This document shows, one piece after another, positions 34,430-41,809 of a DNA stretch of 64,000 bases (position 1 is the first letter of the stretch; the number at the start of each line of letters is the position of its first letter). The stretch lies in contig NZ_FTMV01000014.1 of the NCBI RefSeq assembly GCF_900156175.1, forward strand, positions 62,001-126,000, in the 5' to 3' direction. The notes under the pieces are model-generated. The model had not been told where the DNA came from, did no database searches, and saw only the letters and a list, made by a program, of their open reading frames with translations. This DNA is from Janthinobacterium sp. TND4EL3 (lineage in GTDB: Bacteria > Pseudomonadota > Gammaproteobacteria > Burkholderiales > Burkholderiaceae_D). The position numbers were made by a program, and so were the translations under genes.

Positions 34430-35817
34430 CCACCCGGCGCATGCAATCCTGCCTCACCGCCCTACTGCTGTGCTGGACCCTGGCTGCATGCGCCTCGCTA
34501 CCCAACGTCAAGAACCTCAACACCACCCTGGCCCCCGTGGCCAAGCCCAAGGTGATCACGGGCAAGGGCGCCGTGCTGAACGTCAACAGCCGCGCCGCCC
34601 TGCTCAACAAGCGCTGGGCCAGGTCCGGCATGGACTTGAAGACCCAGGCCGCGCTGGAAGAGGCGGCCACGGGCGTGCCTTTGATCAAGGGCAACAAGGT
34701 GACCCTGCTGTTTGACGGTCCGCAAACCATGGAAGCCATGTTCCAGGCCATCAGCGACGCGAAGACCAGCATCAACCTGGAAACGTATATCTTCGACCAG
34801 GACCCGCTGGGCCTGAAGTTCGCCGACATGCTGATCGAGAAGCAGCAATCGGGCGTGACGGTCAACGTCATCTACGACAGCGTGGGCACGATCGGCGTGC
34901 CGCAGGCGTTCTTCGAGCGCATGCGCGCGGCCGGCGTGCACCTGGTGGCCTTCAACCCCGTCAATCCCGCCAAGCTCAAGGGCGACGAGTGGAAGATCAA
35001 CAACCGCGACCACCGCAAGGTGCTGATCGTCGACGGCAAGACGGCGTTTACGGGCGGCATCAACATCAGCGACACCTATGCCAAGAGCTCGCTGTTCCGC
35101 TCCAAGAACAAGGCCGCCGACAAGAGCGACGTGGGCTGGCGCGACACCCACGTGAAGGTGGAAGGCCCGGCCGTGGCCGCCTTCCAGTGGCTGTTCATCC
35201 GCACCTGGGCCCAGCAAGACCAGGCCGACTTGCCGGACGCCAACTACTTCCCCACCCTGTCGGAAGTGGGCGACAAGCTGGTGCGCGTGGTGGCCAGCGA
35301 GCCGGACGGCGGCTTTGAAATCTACAAGGCGTACATCCTCGCCATCCAGGAAGCAAAAAAAACGATCCACATCACGTCCGCCTATTTCGTGCCCGACCAG
35401 CAGACGGTCGACGCGCTGATCGGGGCCGCGAAACGGGGCGTGGACGTGACCGTGGTGCTGCCCGGCGTGTCCGACAGCGGCCTCGTGTTCCATGCGGGAC
35501 ACGCGCTGTACGATCAATTGCTGGCCGGCGGCATCCGCATCTTCCACTTGAAACTGGCCGTGCTGCACGCCAAGACGGCCGTCATCGACGGCGCCTGGTC
35601 GACCGTGGGCTCGACCAACATCGACATGCGCAGCTTTTTGCATAACAGCGAGCTGAACGTGATCGTGCTGGGCGACAGCTTCGGCCGCGAAATGGAAAAT
35701 GCCTTCCAGGAAGACTTGCGCGACTCGCAAGAGATCACCAAGGCGAGATGGGAAACGCGGCCCATCTCCGACCGCATGAAGGAATGGGCGGCACGTTTCA
35801 TGAATTACTGGCTGTAA
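34426..35817 (+). CDS. Phospholipase D / cardiolipin-synthase-like lipoprotein
   Basis: 463 residues. Lipobox LAACA within the first 25 residues anchors it in the envelope. Two intact HKD motifs: HRKVLIVD (His196) and HAKTAVID (His381), each with the downstream GG/GSTN element (TGGINIS, VGSTNIDMRS). Cytosolic-side ClsB/ClsC-like enzymes make cardiolipin by phosphatidyl transfer, but the lipobox argues for a periplasm-facing enzyme, perhaps acting in lipid remodelling. Start overlaps the stop of the SpecificRecomb gene (4 bp), implying coupled expression. Confidence 0.9.
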   Translation: MTTRRMQSCLTALLLCWTLAACASLPNVKNLNTTLAPVAKPKVITGKGAVLNVNSRAALLNKRWARSGMDLKTQAALEEAATGVPLIKGNKVTLLFDGPQTMEAMFQAISDAKTSINLETYIFDQDPLGLKFADMLIEKQQSGVTVNVIYDSVGTIGVPQAFFERMRAAGVHLVAFNPVNPAKLKGDEWKINNRDHRKVLIVDGKTAFTGGINISDTYAKSSLFRSKNKAADKSDVGWRDTHVKVEGPAVAAFQWLFIRTWAQQDQADLPDANYFPTLSEVGDKLVRVVASEPDGGFEIYKAYILAIQEAKKTIHITSAYFVPDQQTVDALIGAAKRGVDVTVVLPGVSDSGLVFHAGHALYDQLLAGGIRIFHLKLAVLHAKTAVIDGAWSTVGSTNIDMRSFLHNSELNVIVLGDSFGREMENAFQEDLRDSQEITKARWETRPISDRMKEWAARFMNYWL

Positions 35818-35841
35818 GCACCCATCAGGCGGCTGGATATT

Positions 35842-35866
35842 TGCACAAATATGCACTATATTGCAC
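35842..35866 (+). repeat. Three TGCAC direct repeats at exact 10-bp spacing
   Basis: TGCAC at 35842, 35852 and 35862, separated by AT-rich pentamers, directly upstream of the toxin-antitoxin operator. The helical-turn spacing would put the three sites on one face of the DNA. Confidence 0.6.
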
Positions 35867-35870
35867 CAAT

Positions 35871-35890
35871 AGTATGACGATCGTCGTACT
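35871..35890. promoter_or_regulatory. Operator palindrome of the parDE operon
   Basis: AGTATGACGATCGTCGTACT, an inverted repeat with 18 of 20 bases matching, centred 33 bp before the antitoxin ATG. Ribbon-helix-helix antitoxins usually repress their own operon through such sites. Confidence 0.65.
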
Positions 35891-35913
35891 GCTCATATCT
35901 GGAGTGGACCACC

Positions 35914-36159
35914 ATGGGAACCGTGCGCAAGACCATTACCTTGACGGACCAGCAGGACGACTGGATCAAGGCGCAGATTGACGCGGGGCGCTATACGAAC
36001 GACAGCGAATACATCCGCGACCTGATCCGGCGTGAACAGGAACGCAGCGCCGAACTCGATGCGATCCGCACGGCGCTGGTGGAAGGCGAGGCAAGCGGCG
36101 AACCCCAGCCTTTCGACGCCAGGGCTTTCAAGCAGAGAATGCTGGCAGCGCATGGCTGA
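35914..36159 (+). CDS. parD: ParD-family antitoxin (ribbon-helix-helix)
   Basis: 81 residues; TGGAG upstream. Begins RKTITLTDQQDDWIKAQIDAGRYTNDSEYIRDLIRREQER, a textbook ParD/CC2985 ribbon-helix-helix, followed by the acidic toxin-binding tail ending RAFKQRMLAAHG. Antitoxin and autorepressor. Stop codon overlaps the toxin start by 8 bases. Confidence 0.92.
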   Translation: MGTVRKTITLTDQQDDWIKAQIDAGRYTNDSEYIRDLIRREQERSAELDAIRTALVEGEASGEPQPFDARAFKQRMLAAHG

Positions 36160-36442
36160 ATACCGGCTGACGCCCGCCGCCGAGCATGATCTTGAGGCGA
36201 TCTGGGCGTATACGTCGCAGCGGTGGAGCGTGCAGCAGGCCAGTGTTTATCTTGACAACATGACGGCAGCCTTCGATGAGCTGGCACGCGCGCCCGAGAC
36301 GGCACCGGCATGCGAGCAGATTCGGCCCGGCTACCGGCGCCGCAAAGTCGGACGGCACATGATTTATTTCCGCATCACTCACTATGGCATTGCCATCGTC
36401 CGCATTTTGCATGACCGCATGGATGCGGCACGCCATCTGTAA
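36152..36442 (+). CDS. parE: ParE/RelE superfamily toxin
   Basis: 96 residues from ATG 36152. YRLTPAAEHDLEAIWAYTSQRWS at the start and the core GRHMIYFRITHYGIAIVRILHDRMDAARHL are the ParE/RelE signature. ParE toxins poison DNA gyrase; the RelE-type catalytic set for mRNA cleavage is not evident, so gyrase is the more likely target (inference). Second gene of the pair. Confidence 0.92.
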   Translation: MAEYRLTPAAEHDLEAIWAYTSQRWSVQQASVYLDNMTAAFDELARAPETAPACEQIRPGYRRRKVGRHMIYFRITHYGIAIVRILHDRMDAARHL

Positions 36443-36457
36443 TTAACACATCATCGA

Positions 36458-37276
36458 TCACAGCGGCCGCAAGCTGGCCCACACGCCGCCCTGGCGTTCG
36501 AACGCTTCCGTGCTGACCTTTTCAAACTCGGCGCTGTCTTCATTCCAGCTGTAGCGCTCGACCCTGATGCAACTGTTTTCCACGCGCAGCACATTGAAGG
36601 AGTTCGACTCGCCCCTGCCCCGCGTCGACGTGGCCGTGCCCGCCTGCACCATCAGGGCTGCGTAGCCGGCGATCTTGTAGCGCTCGGCCGTGTTGCCCGC
36701 CACGCTGGCATGCAAGTGTCCCGCCAGCAGCAGATCCACGCCGCATTCGGAAAACATCTGCAGCGCCTGCGGCGCGCGGTCCACCAGGTCATCCTCGTCG
36801 AAGTGCTCGGGCAAGTCAAACGGATGGTGCGTGACGATGATGCGCGTCAAGCCGGGCGGCAAGCGGCCCAGGCGTTCACGCAGGAAATCGATCTGCTCGT
36901 GGCTGATGCGCCCATCCTTGAACGTCAATGAGCGGGCCGTGTTGATACCCAGCACGGCGATTTCCTCGTCCACGTATTCGGGCGACAAATCGTCCGTCAC
37001 GTGGCGCCGGTATTTCACCAGCGGCGTCAGGAAGCGGGAAAAGACGTTGTACAGCGGCACGTCATGGTTGCCCGGCACCACGATCTGCGGCCCCGGCAAG
37101 CTGTCGAGGAATTGCCGCGCCTGCTGGAATTGCACGCTGCGGGCCCGCTGGGTGAGGTCGCCCGAGACCACCACCACGTCCGGCTCCAGGCGCTCGACCA
37201 GCGCGCGCAGGGGCGCCAGCAGGGCCGCATCGACCTTGCCAAAATGCAAGTCGGACAAATGCACGAGGGTACGCAT
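36458..37276 (-). CDS. Calcineurin-like metallophosphoesterase
   Basis: 272 residues. All five metal-site motifs visible: SDLHFG, SGDLTQ, GNHDVP, THHPF and GHLHAS, so a two-metal phosphoesterase. Similar to CpdA-type cyclic-nucleotide phosphodiesterases but also to lipid (UDP-diacylglucosamine or phosphatidyl) pyrophosphatase-like members. Last gene of a PAP2-DAGK-phosphoesterase operon, with its ribosome-binding site AGGAG inside the end of the kinase gene (3-bp gap). Confidence 0.9.
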   Translation of the reverse strand: MRTLVHLSDLHFGKVDAALLAPLRALVERLEPDVVVVSGDLTQRARSVQFQQARQFLDSLPGPQIVVPGNHDVPLYNVFSRFLTPLVKYRRHVTDDLSPEYVDEEIAVLGINTARSLTFKDGRISHEQIDFLRERLGRLPPGLTRIIVTHHPFDLPEHFDEDDLVDRAPQALQMFSECGVDLLLAGHLHASVAGNTAERYKIAGYAALMVQAGTATSTRGRGESNSFNVLRVENSCIRVERYSWNEDSAEFEKVSTEAFERQGGVWASLRPL

Positions 37277-37279
37277 GGC

Positions 37280-38194
37280 CTACTCCTGGGCTGGCGCCGG
37301 CGCGGGAACGAGCACGTCCAGGGCGGCGGGACGGATGCGGTAGCGCAGCGGCGTATTCATGACGGTCACTTCGCCATCGGTGGCCACACGCAGGCGGCGG
37401 TGGTGCGTGGCGATCTCCAGGTCCGTGGCCGTCAGCACGTCGAAATCCTTGGCCTGCGACAACTTGCCGAACAGCGCATGCAGGGCCAGGCGCACGAGGC
37501 CCAGGCGGCCCGGACGCTGCGCCACGTAGAGGCTCAGCTGGCCGCCATCGAGCCGCTCGCGCTCGCCGATATTCAAGCCTTCCATCAGGTATTCATTGTT
37601 GCCGATGAAGACAAAGGGCGTGCGCCGCGCATGCACGGCGTCGTTGAGCTTCAGCTGCACGCCGAGAAAGGGATAGCGGCGCAAGGCGGCCACCAGCGCC
37701 CAGCTGAACGCCAGCCATTTGCCCCGTCCCAGCCGGCGCTGCTGCTTTTCGCGGTCACGCACGATGTCGGGATACAGTCCCAGGCTGGAATTGTTCAGGA
37801 AGATGCGGCCGTTGACTTCGCCCACGTCGACTTTCACGGGCACGCCCCGCGCCACGTTGGCAATGGCCGCCTCCAGCGTGAGGGGAATATTCAGATCCTT
37901 GGCGAAATGGTTCAAGGTACCCAGCGGCAAGACGCCAAACGCCGTGCCGCTGCCGACGACGACGGAGGCGACGGCGTTGATGGTGCCGTCGCCGCCGCCG
38001 GCCACGACGATGGGCGCCCCATCGCGCAAGGCCTGTTCGGCCGTGGCGATCATCTCGGCCCCGCTTTGCGCCAGGGTGATGGCGGCGTCGAGGCCCACGG
38101 CCCGAAAATGTGCTGCCAGCTGCTGCGTCCAGTCGGACGCATAGCCGCAGCCGGCGCCCGCGTTGATGATGACGGCGATTTTGCTCAGGATCAT
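37280..38194 (-). CDS. Diacylglycerol/lipid kinase family protein (YegS type)
   Basis: 304 residues from ATG 38194. Begins KIAVIINAGAGCGY and has the catalytic nucleotide loop GGGDGT (residues 66-71), LGTLNHFAKDLNIP and NNSSLGLYPDIVRDRE, defining the DAGK/sphingosine-kinase catalytic fold. Phosphorylates diacylglycerol or a related lipid. Middle gene of the operon; 5 bp after the PAP2 stop. Confidence 0.9.
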   Translation of the reverse strand: MILSKIAVIINAGAGCGYASDWTQQLAAHFRAVGLDAAITLAQSGAEMIATAEQALRDGAPIVVAGGGDGTINAVASVVVGSGTAFGVLPLGTLNHFAKDLNIPLTLEAAIANVARGVPVKVDVGEVNGRIFLNNSSLGLYPDIVRDREKQQRRLGRGKWLAFSWALVAALRRYPFLGVQLKLNDAVHARRTPFVFIGNNEYLMEGLNIGERERLDGGQLSLYVAQRPGRLGLVRLALHALFGKLSQAKDFDVLTATDLEIATHHRRLRVATDGEVTVMNTPLRYRIRPAALDVLVPAPAPAQE

Positions 38195-38199
38195 TCCCC

Positions 38200-38952
38200 T
38201 TATGTAGTTTGCCGGATATGCCGGCGGCGGCGCAGGGTCGACACGCCGGCGATGCAGATGGCCAGCCAGCCATAGCTTTCCGCCATGGCCGCCAGCACAT
38301 CGCTCAGGTAATGCGCGCCCAGGTAGATGCGGCTGAAACCGACGAGGGCCGCCATCAGGAAGGCCGCCAGCGCAATGGCGACGCGCCTGCCCCACGCGCC
38401 CGGCGCCGTCTGGCAAATCAGGTAGGCGGCCAGCAAGCCATACAGGGCCGTCGACGTGGCCGTATGGCCGCTGGGAAAGCTGTACGTGCTCAGGGCCGTC
38501 TGCAGGATGGGCTCGTCAAAGCTGGGCCGCGCGCGCACAAAAATGTACTTTAACAGCAGGTTCAAAAACATGACGCCCGGCATGGTAATGGCCAGGGTGA
38601 ACAGCCAGTACGTGGCGCCCTTGCGATACCAGTACCAGCCCAGCAGGCTGGCCAGCGTGATGGCGCCGATCACGCCGTGCAGATGCGTGACGACCAGCAG
38701 CACGCTGGTGATCCACGGCACGGCATGCTGGTTGAACCACTGCGCCACCTGCAGGTCGATCACGGTGATCTGGGCCATGCCCATGACGGCCTCGGCGATC
38801 TCGTGGAAGACCACGATGGCCACCAGCATCAGGGCCACGCCCACCGTCATATGCAGGCCCAGCTCGCCCTCGGGCGACAGGCGCGCCTCGACGAAGCGGC
38901 GCAGTTTCAGGGTCCAGCCCGGGGTCATGCCCATGTCATTTTTCTCTTGCAA
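38200..38952 (-). CDS. PAP2 superfamily lipid phosphatase
   Basis: 250 residues from TTG 38952, chosen because GAGGAG lies 8 bases upstream; ATG 38934 is the alternative. Six transmembrane helices and the three-part phosphatase signature KYIFVRARP (Lys135-Pro144), PSGH (160-163) and SRIYLGAHYLSD (Arg208, His214, Asp218). Dephosphorylates phosphatidate or undecaprenyl pyrophosphate type lipids. First gene of a lipid-phosphate operon; divergent from the SOS-box gene, whose LexA-type sites begin 56 bp away. Confidence 0.9.
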   Translation of the reverse strand: MQEKNDMGMTPGWTLKLRRFVEARLSPEGELGLHMTVGVALMLVAIVVFHEIAEAVMGMAQITVIDLQVAQWFNQHAVPWITSVLLVVTHLHGVIGAITLASLLGWYWYRKGATYWLFTLAITMPGVMFLNLLLKYIFVRARPSFDEPILQTALSTYSFPSGHTATSTALYGLLAAYLICQTAPGAWGRRVAIALAAFLMAALVGFSRIYLGAHYLSDVLAAMAESYGWLAICIAGVSTLRRRRHIRQTT

Positions 38953-39008
38953 ACTACGTGCTCCTCAAATCAGGCGTGATGATCAAAAAAACCACACCAG
39001 TAAAAAAA

Positions 39009-39028
39009 TACTGTTTATTCATACAGTA
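39009..39028. promoter_or_regulatory. LexA-type SOS box 1
   Basis: TACTGTTTATTCATACAGTA: perfect CTGT-N8-ACAG with the flanking TA on both sides, matching the gammaproteobacterial/betaproteobacterial LexA consensus. Confidence 0.85.
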
Positions 39029-39047
39029 GCTGTGTTTTCATACAGTA
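39028..39047. promoter_or_regulatory. LexA-type SOS box 2
   Basis: AGCTGTGTTTTCATACAGTA: second perfect CTGT-N8-ACAG, 19 bp centre to centre from box 1 and abutting it, 52 bp before the ATG at 39099. A -10-like TATGCT/TATTCT follows directly. Confidence 0.82.
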
Positions 39048-39098
39048 GTTATGCTATTCTGATGACTCGTTCAACACATCTCCCTCAAAGGAATTGTC

Positions 39099-39323
39099 AT
39101 GGCAACATTGAATAGCGGTTTTGGCTCACGGTTCGGCCTGGAATACGCCCCAAGCTCTTTCCTCGTCCGCATGGGCAAGCGCGAAATCCTCGTTTGCCGC
39201 GACTTCCGCAAGCGCTACTACACCGTCAATCCCTTGATCGAGTGCGGTACGGGCATCGAGCCGGGCTATGTTGAAGTGCTGCTGATGCGCCGTTGGCTCC
39301 TCATTCTATCCAAGGCGCATTAA
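39099..39323 (+). CDS. Small SOS-controlled protein of unknown function
   Basis: 74 residues from ATG 39099 with AAGGA at the right distance. Basic, with no signal peptide and no transmembrane helix until a possible short hydrophobic end (VEVLLMRRWLLILSKAH). Contains FLVRMGKREILVCRDFRKRYYTVNP and two Cys. I do not recognise a family. Two tandem LexA-type boxes upstream make DNA-damage induction very likely. It is followed by a 107-bp gap and stands alone. SOS-induced small proteins are often division inhibitors (SulA/YneA/SidA types), damage-tolerance factors or toxins; nothing here distinguishes these. Confidence 0.82.
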   Translation: MATLNSGFGSRFGLEYAPSSFLVRMGKREILVCRDFRKRYYTVNPLIECGTGIEPGYVEVLLMRRWLLILSKAH

Positions 39324-39430
39324 GAATGCCTTTAAAGCATGGTGCTTGCACCCTGTTCTAAAGTCAGCTCCGCCCGGCCACGCCGGGAGCGCGCCAGTAC
39401 CGGCCGGCGGCAACGCTGGCCGACCCCTCA

Positions 39431-40519
39431 TTACTGCGTGCGTTCCGGTGCGGCCGGGCTGGCAGGTGTTTTATCGTCAAACACATTCGCCTCGTACCAC
39501 AAGGTCACGAACAGCACCATCACGACGGGGCCGATGAACAGGCCCACGAGGCCCAGCGTTTCCACGCCGCCCAGAATGCCGAACAACACGGCCAGGAAGG
39601 GCAGGCGGGTGGCGTTGCCGATCATGCCGGGACGCACGAAATGGTCGGCCACGAACAGCACCACGGTGCCCCAGGCGGCCACGCCGATGGCGGCGCCTAC
39701 ATTGCCCTGGAACACCAGCAAGGCGGCCGCGCACAGGTAAGCGAGCGGCGCGCCGAACGGGATGATGGCCAGGATGCCCGTGGCGAACGCCCACAGGGCC
39801 GGCGACGGCAAGCCGGCAATCGCATAGGCGATGCCGATCAGCACGCCTTCGGCCAGGCCCACGAGCACCAGGCCGTTGACTGTCGCGCGGATGGCCGTGG
39901 GGATCTTTTGCGCATAGCGCCCCCACCGTTCAGGACGCAAGAAATGGCTGCCGATGGCCGTGATCTGGCGCGTCAGCGCTTCGCCATCCTTGTAGAAGAA
40001 AAACAGGCATAAAAACGCCAGGCCGAAGTCGACGAGGCGGTGGAAGACGTCCGCGCCGAGGACTTTCAGCATGTCGCGCGCGGAATGAAAGCCGCCCACG
40101 GCGCTGCCCGCAAAGAAGTGGCCGAGGCCATGGGGCTGGCTCAGGGTGGCTAGCCACCAGTCGCCGATGGCGCTGCCCGCCAGCGGAATGTGCGGCACCC
40201 AGTCCGGCACGGGCAAGCCGTCCGTATTCGCATGGACGACGAAATTGGCCAGCACGGGCACTTCGCGCGCCGCCTGCGCCACGCCGAACAGGACGGGGAT
40301 GATGAAGATGCAGGCGAACGCCAGGGTCAGCACGGCCGCCGCGACGATGGGGCGCTGCCCCAGCGCCGCGCGCACGCGCAGGTACAGGGGCCAGGTGGCC
40401 ACGCACAGGATGCCGGCCCACACGAGCGGCAAGAAGAAACGCTGCATGACGAAGGCCGTCACGGCGATCAGGGCCAGGGAAAAGCCTGCGCTGACGATGT
40501 CGCGCTGGGTATCGTTCAT
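39431..40519 (-). CDS. AI-2E family transporter (YdiK-like)
   Basis: 362 residues, about eight transmembrane segments; begins RDIVSAGFSLALIAVTAFVMQRFFLPLVWAGILCVATWPLY and has the late family block NATRLPFLAVLFGILGGVETLGLVGLFIGPVVMVLF. Closest in plan to E. coli YdiK, a putative permease of unknown substrate. Not adjacent or obviously co-transcribed with neighbours. Confidence 0.88.
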   Translation of the reverse strand: MNDTQRDIVSAGFSLALIAVTAFVMQRFFLPLVWAGILCVATWPLYLRVRAALGQRPIVAAAVLTLAFACIFIIPVLFGVAQAAREVPVLANFVVHANTDGLPVPDWVPHIPLAGSAIGDWWLATLSQPHGLGHFFAGSAVGGFHSARDMLKVLGADVFHRLVDFGLAFLCLFFFYKDGEALTRQITAIGSHFLRPERWGRYAQKIPTAIRATVNGLVLVGLAEGVLIGIAYAIAGLPSPALWAFATGILAIIPFGAPLAYLCAAALLVFQGNVGAAIGVAAWGTVVLFVADHFVRPGMIGNATRLPFLAVLFGILGGVETLGLVGLFIGPVVMVLFVTLWYEANVFDDKTPASPAAPERTQ

Positions 40520-40608
40520 GCCACTCCATTCGTGCCCGGCGCCATGGGCCGCCAGTATTTGCTATGCGCCACATGCGCAGGCGTAGCGTAACACGGAGAT
40601 TCGCCGAT

Positions 40609-41799
40609 TTACACGAGGCCCAGCTCCGCCGGTTTCACGCCGGCAAACACGTGATCGAGCTGCGCCGGCGTCAAGCCGAAGCTGCGGCGCAGCAAGCCGC
40701 CCAGCACGGCCCGGTATTCATTGAGCACGGGCATGTCGCGGTTCTGGAACAGATTCGCCTGCGTGATGGCCAGTTGTTCGCCCGCCACCTGTTTCCCCTT
40801 GATGCCGCCGCCGAGCACCCAGAACACGCTGCCGTGGCCATGGTCCGTGCCGCGGTTGCCGTTTTCGCGGAAGGTGCGGCCAAATTCGCTGACCACGACG
40901 ACCATGGCATGGCGCCAGGCGCTGCCCATTTCCTGCGAAAACGCAGACAAGCCCCGTCCCAGCTCGTCGAAGCGCCCGGCAAGATAGCCATTGGCGCCGC
41001 CCTGCCCCACGTGCGTATCCCAGCCGCCCACGTCGACGAAGCCGATGTTGTATTTGTCCTTCATCAAGCGGGCGATGCGCTGCGCTTCCAGTTCAAAACC
41101 CTTGGTCGTGATGGCGTTGCGGTTGGCTGCCTGCATTTCCCCCGTCAACTCCCGGCTTACGTCCTCGCGCACGGCAAAGCCGGCAGCCACCTGCTGCTGC
41201 AAGGGCGTGCCCTTGTACATGGCGGCGATGAGCTGGCTTTGACGCGCATCAATGCCGGACTTGCCCAGCGCGCGCAGTGCCATGTTCGGCACCTGCACGC
41301 CGCCCTGGAAGATCAGGGGCAGCTGGTCCGTGAAGGCGATGGCCGGGCTGGCCTTGCTGCTGTTTAAGGTTTGCACGAGGCGGTTCAAGAAGCCCGAGCG
41401 GAAGTCGCGCCGCCCGCCGATCTCCTGCCCCAGCTCGATGCTGTCCTGCGTCTCGAAATGGCTGCGCGTCAAATCCGTCGTACCGGCAAACGGGATGAAG
41501 GCCGCCTCGCCGCCATGGAACATGGGATAAATGCTGTCGCGCAAGGCCGGATGCAGGGCCCAGTCGCTGTTGAGCGCCAGCGCGCCGTTGTCCGCGCCCG
41601 GTTTGGCGATGGCGATATTCGGCCGCGACGCATAGTAGAAATCGCTGCCGATGGGCACCAGCAGGTTGTTCGCGTCATAGCCGCCGCGCAGGAAGACGAA
41701 CAGCAGCTTCGCATCCGTGGCGGGCGCGGCCAGCAGGCTGCCCGCATGGGTGAGCAAGGGCGCGGCGGCCAGGGCTTTCAACAGGTCACGACGGTGCAT
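40609..41799 (-). CDS. DUF1501 domain protein, Tat-exported
   Basis: 396 residues. The N-terminus MHRRDLLKALAAAPLLTHAG has a twin-arginine pattern typical of DUF1501 proteins; LLFVFLRGGYDANNLLVPIG and VVSEFGRTFRENGNRGTDHGHGSVFWVLGGGIKGK are the family landmarks, related to the alkaline-phosphatase/sulfatase fold. Function unknown. Forms an operon with the DUF1800 gene directly upstream (10-bp gap), the standard pairing. Confidence 0.9.
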   Translation of the reverse strand: MHRRDLLKALAAAPLLTHAGSLLAAPATDAKLLFVFLRGGYDANNLLVPIGSDFYYASRPNIAIAKPGADNGALALNSDWALHPALRDSIYPMFHGGEAAFIPFAGTTDLTRSHFETQDSIELGQEIGGRRDFRSGFLNRLVQTLNSSKASPAIAFTDQLPLIFQGGVQVPNMALRALGKSGIDARQSQLIAAMYKGTPLQQQVAAGFAVREDVSRELTGEMQAANRNAITTKGFELEAQRIARLMKDKYNIGFVDVGGWDTHVGQGGANGYLAGRFDELGRGLSAFSQEMGSAWRHAMVVVVSEFGRTFRENGNRGTDHGHGSVFWVLGGGIKGKQVAGEQLAITQANLFQNRDMPVLNEYRAVLGGLLRRSFGLTPAQLDHVFAGVKPAELGLV

Positions 41800-41809
41800 G
41801 GCGATTCCT

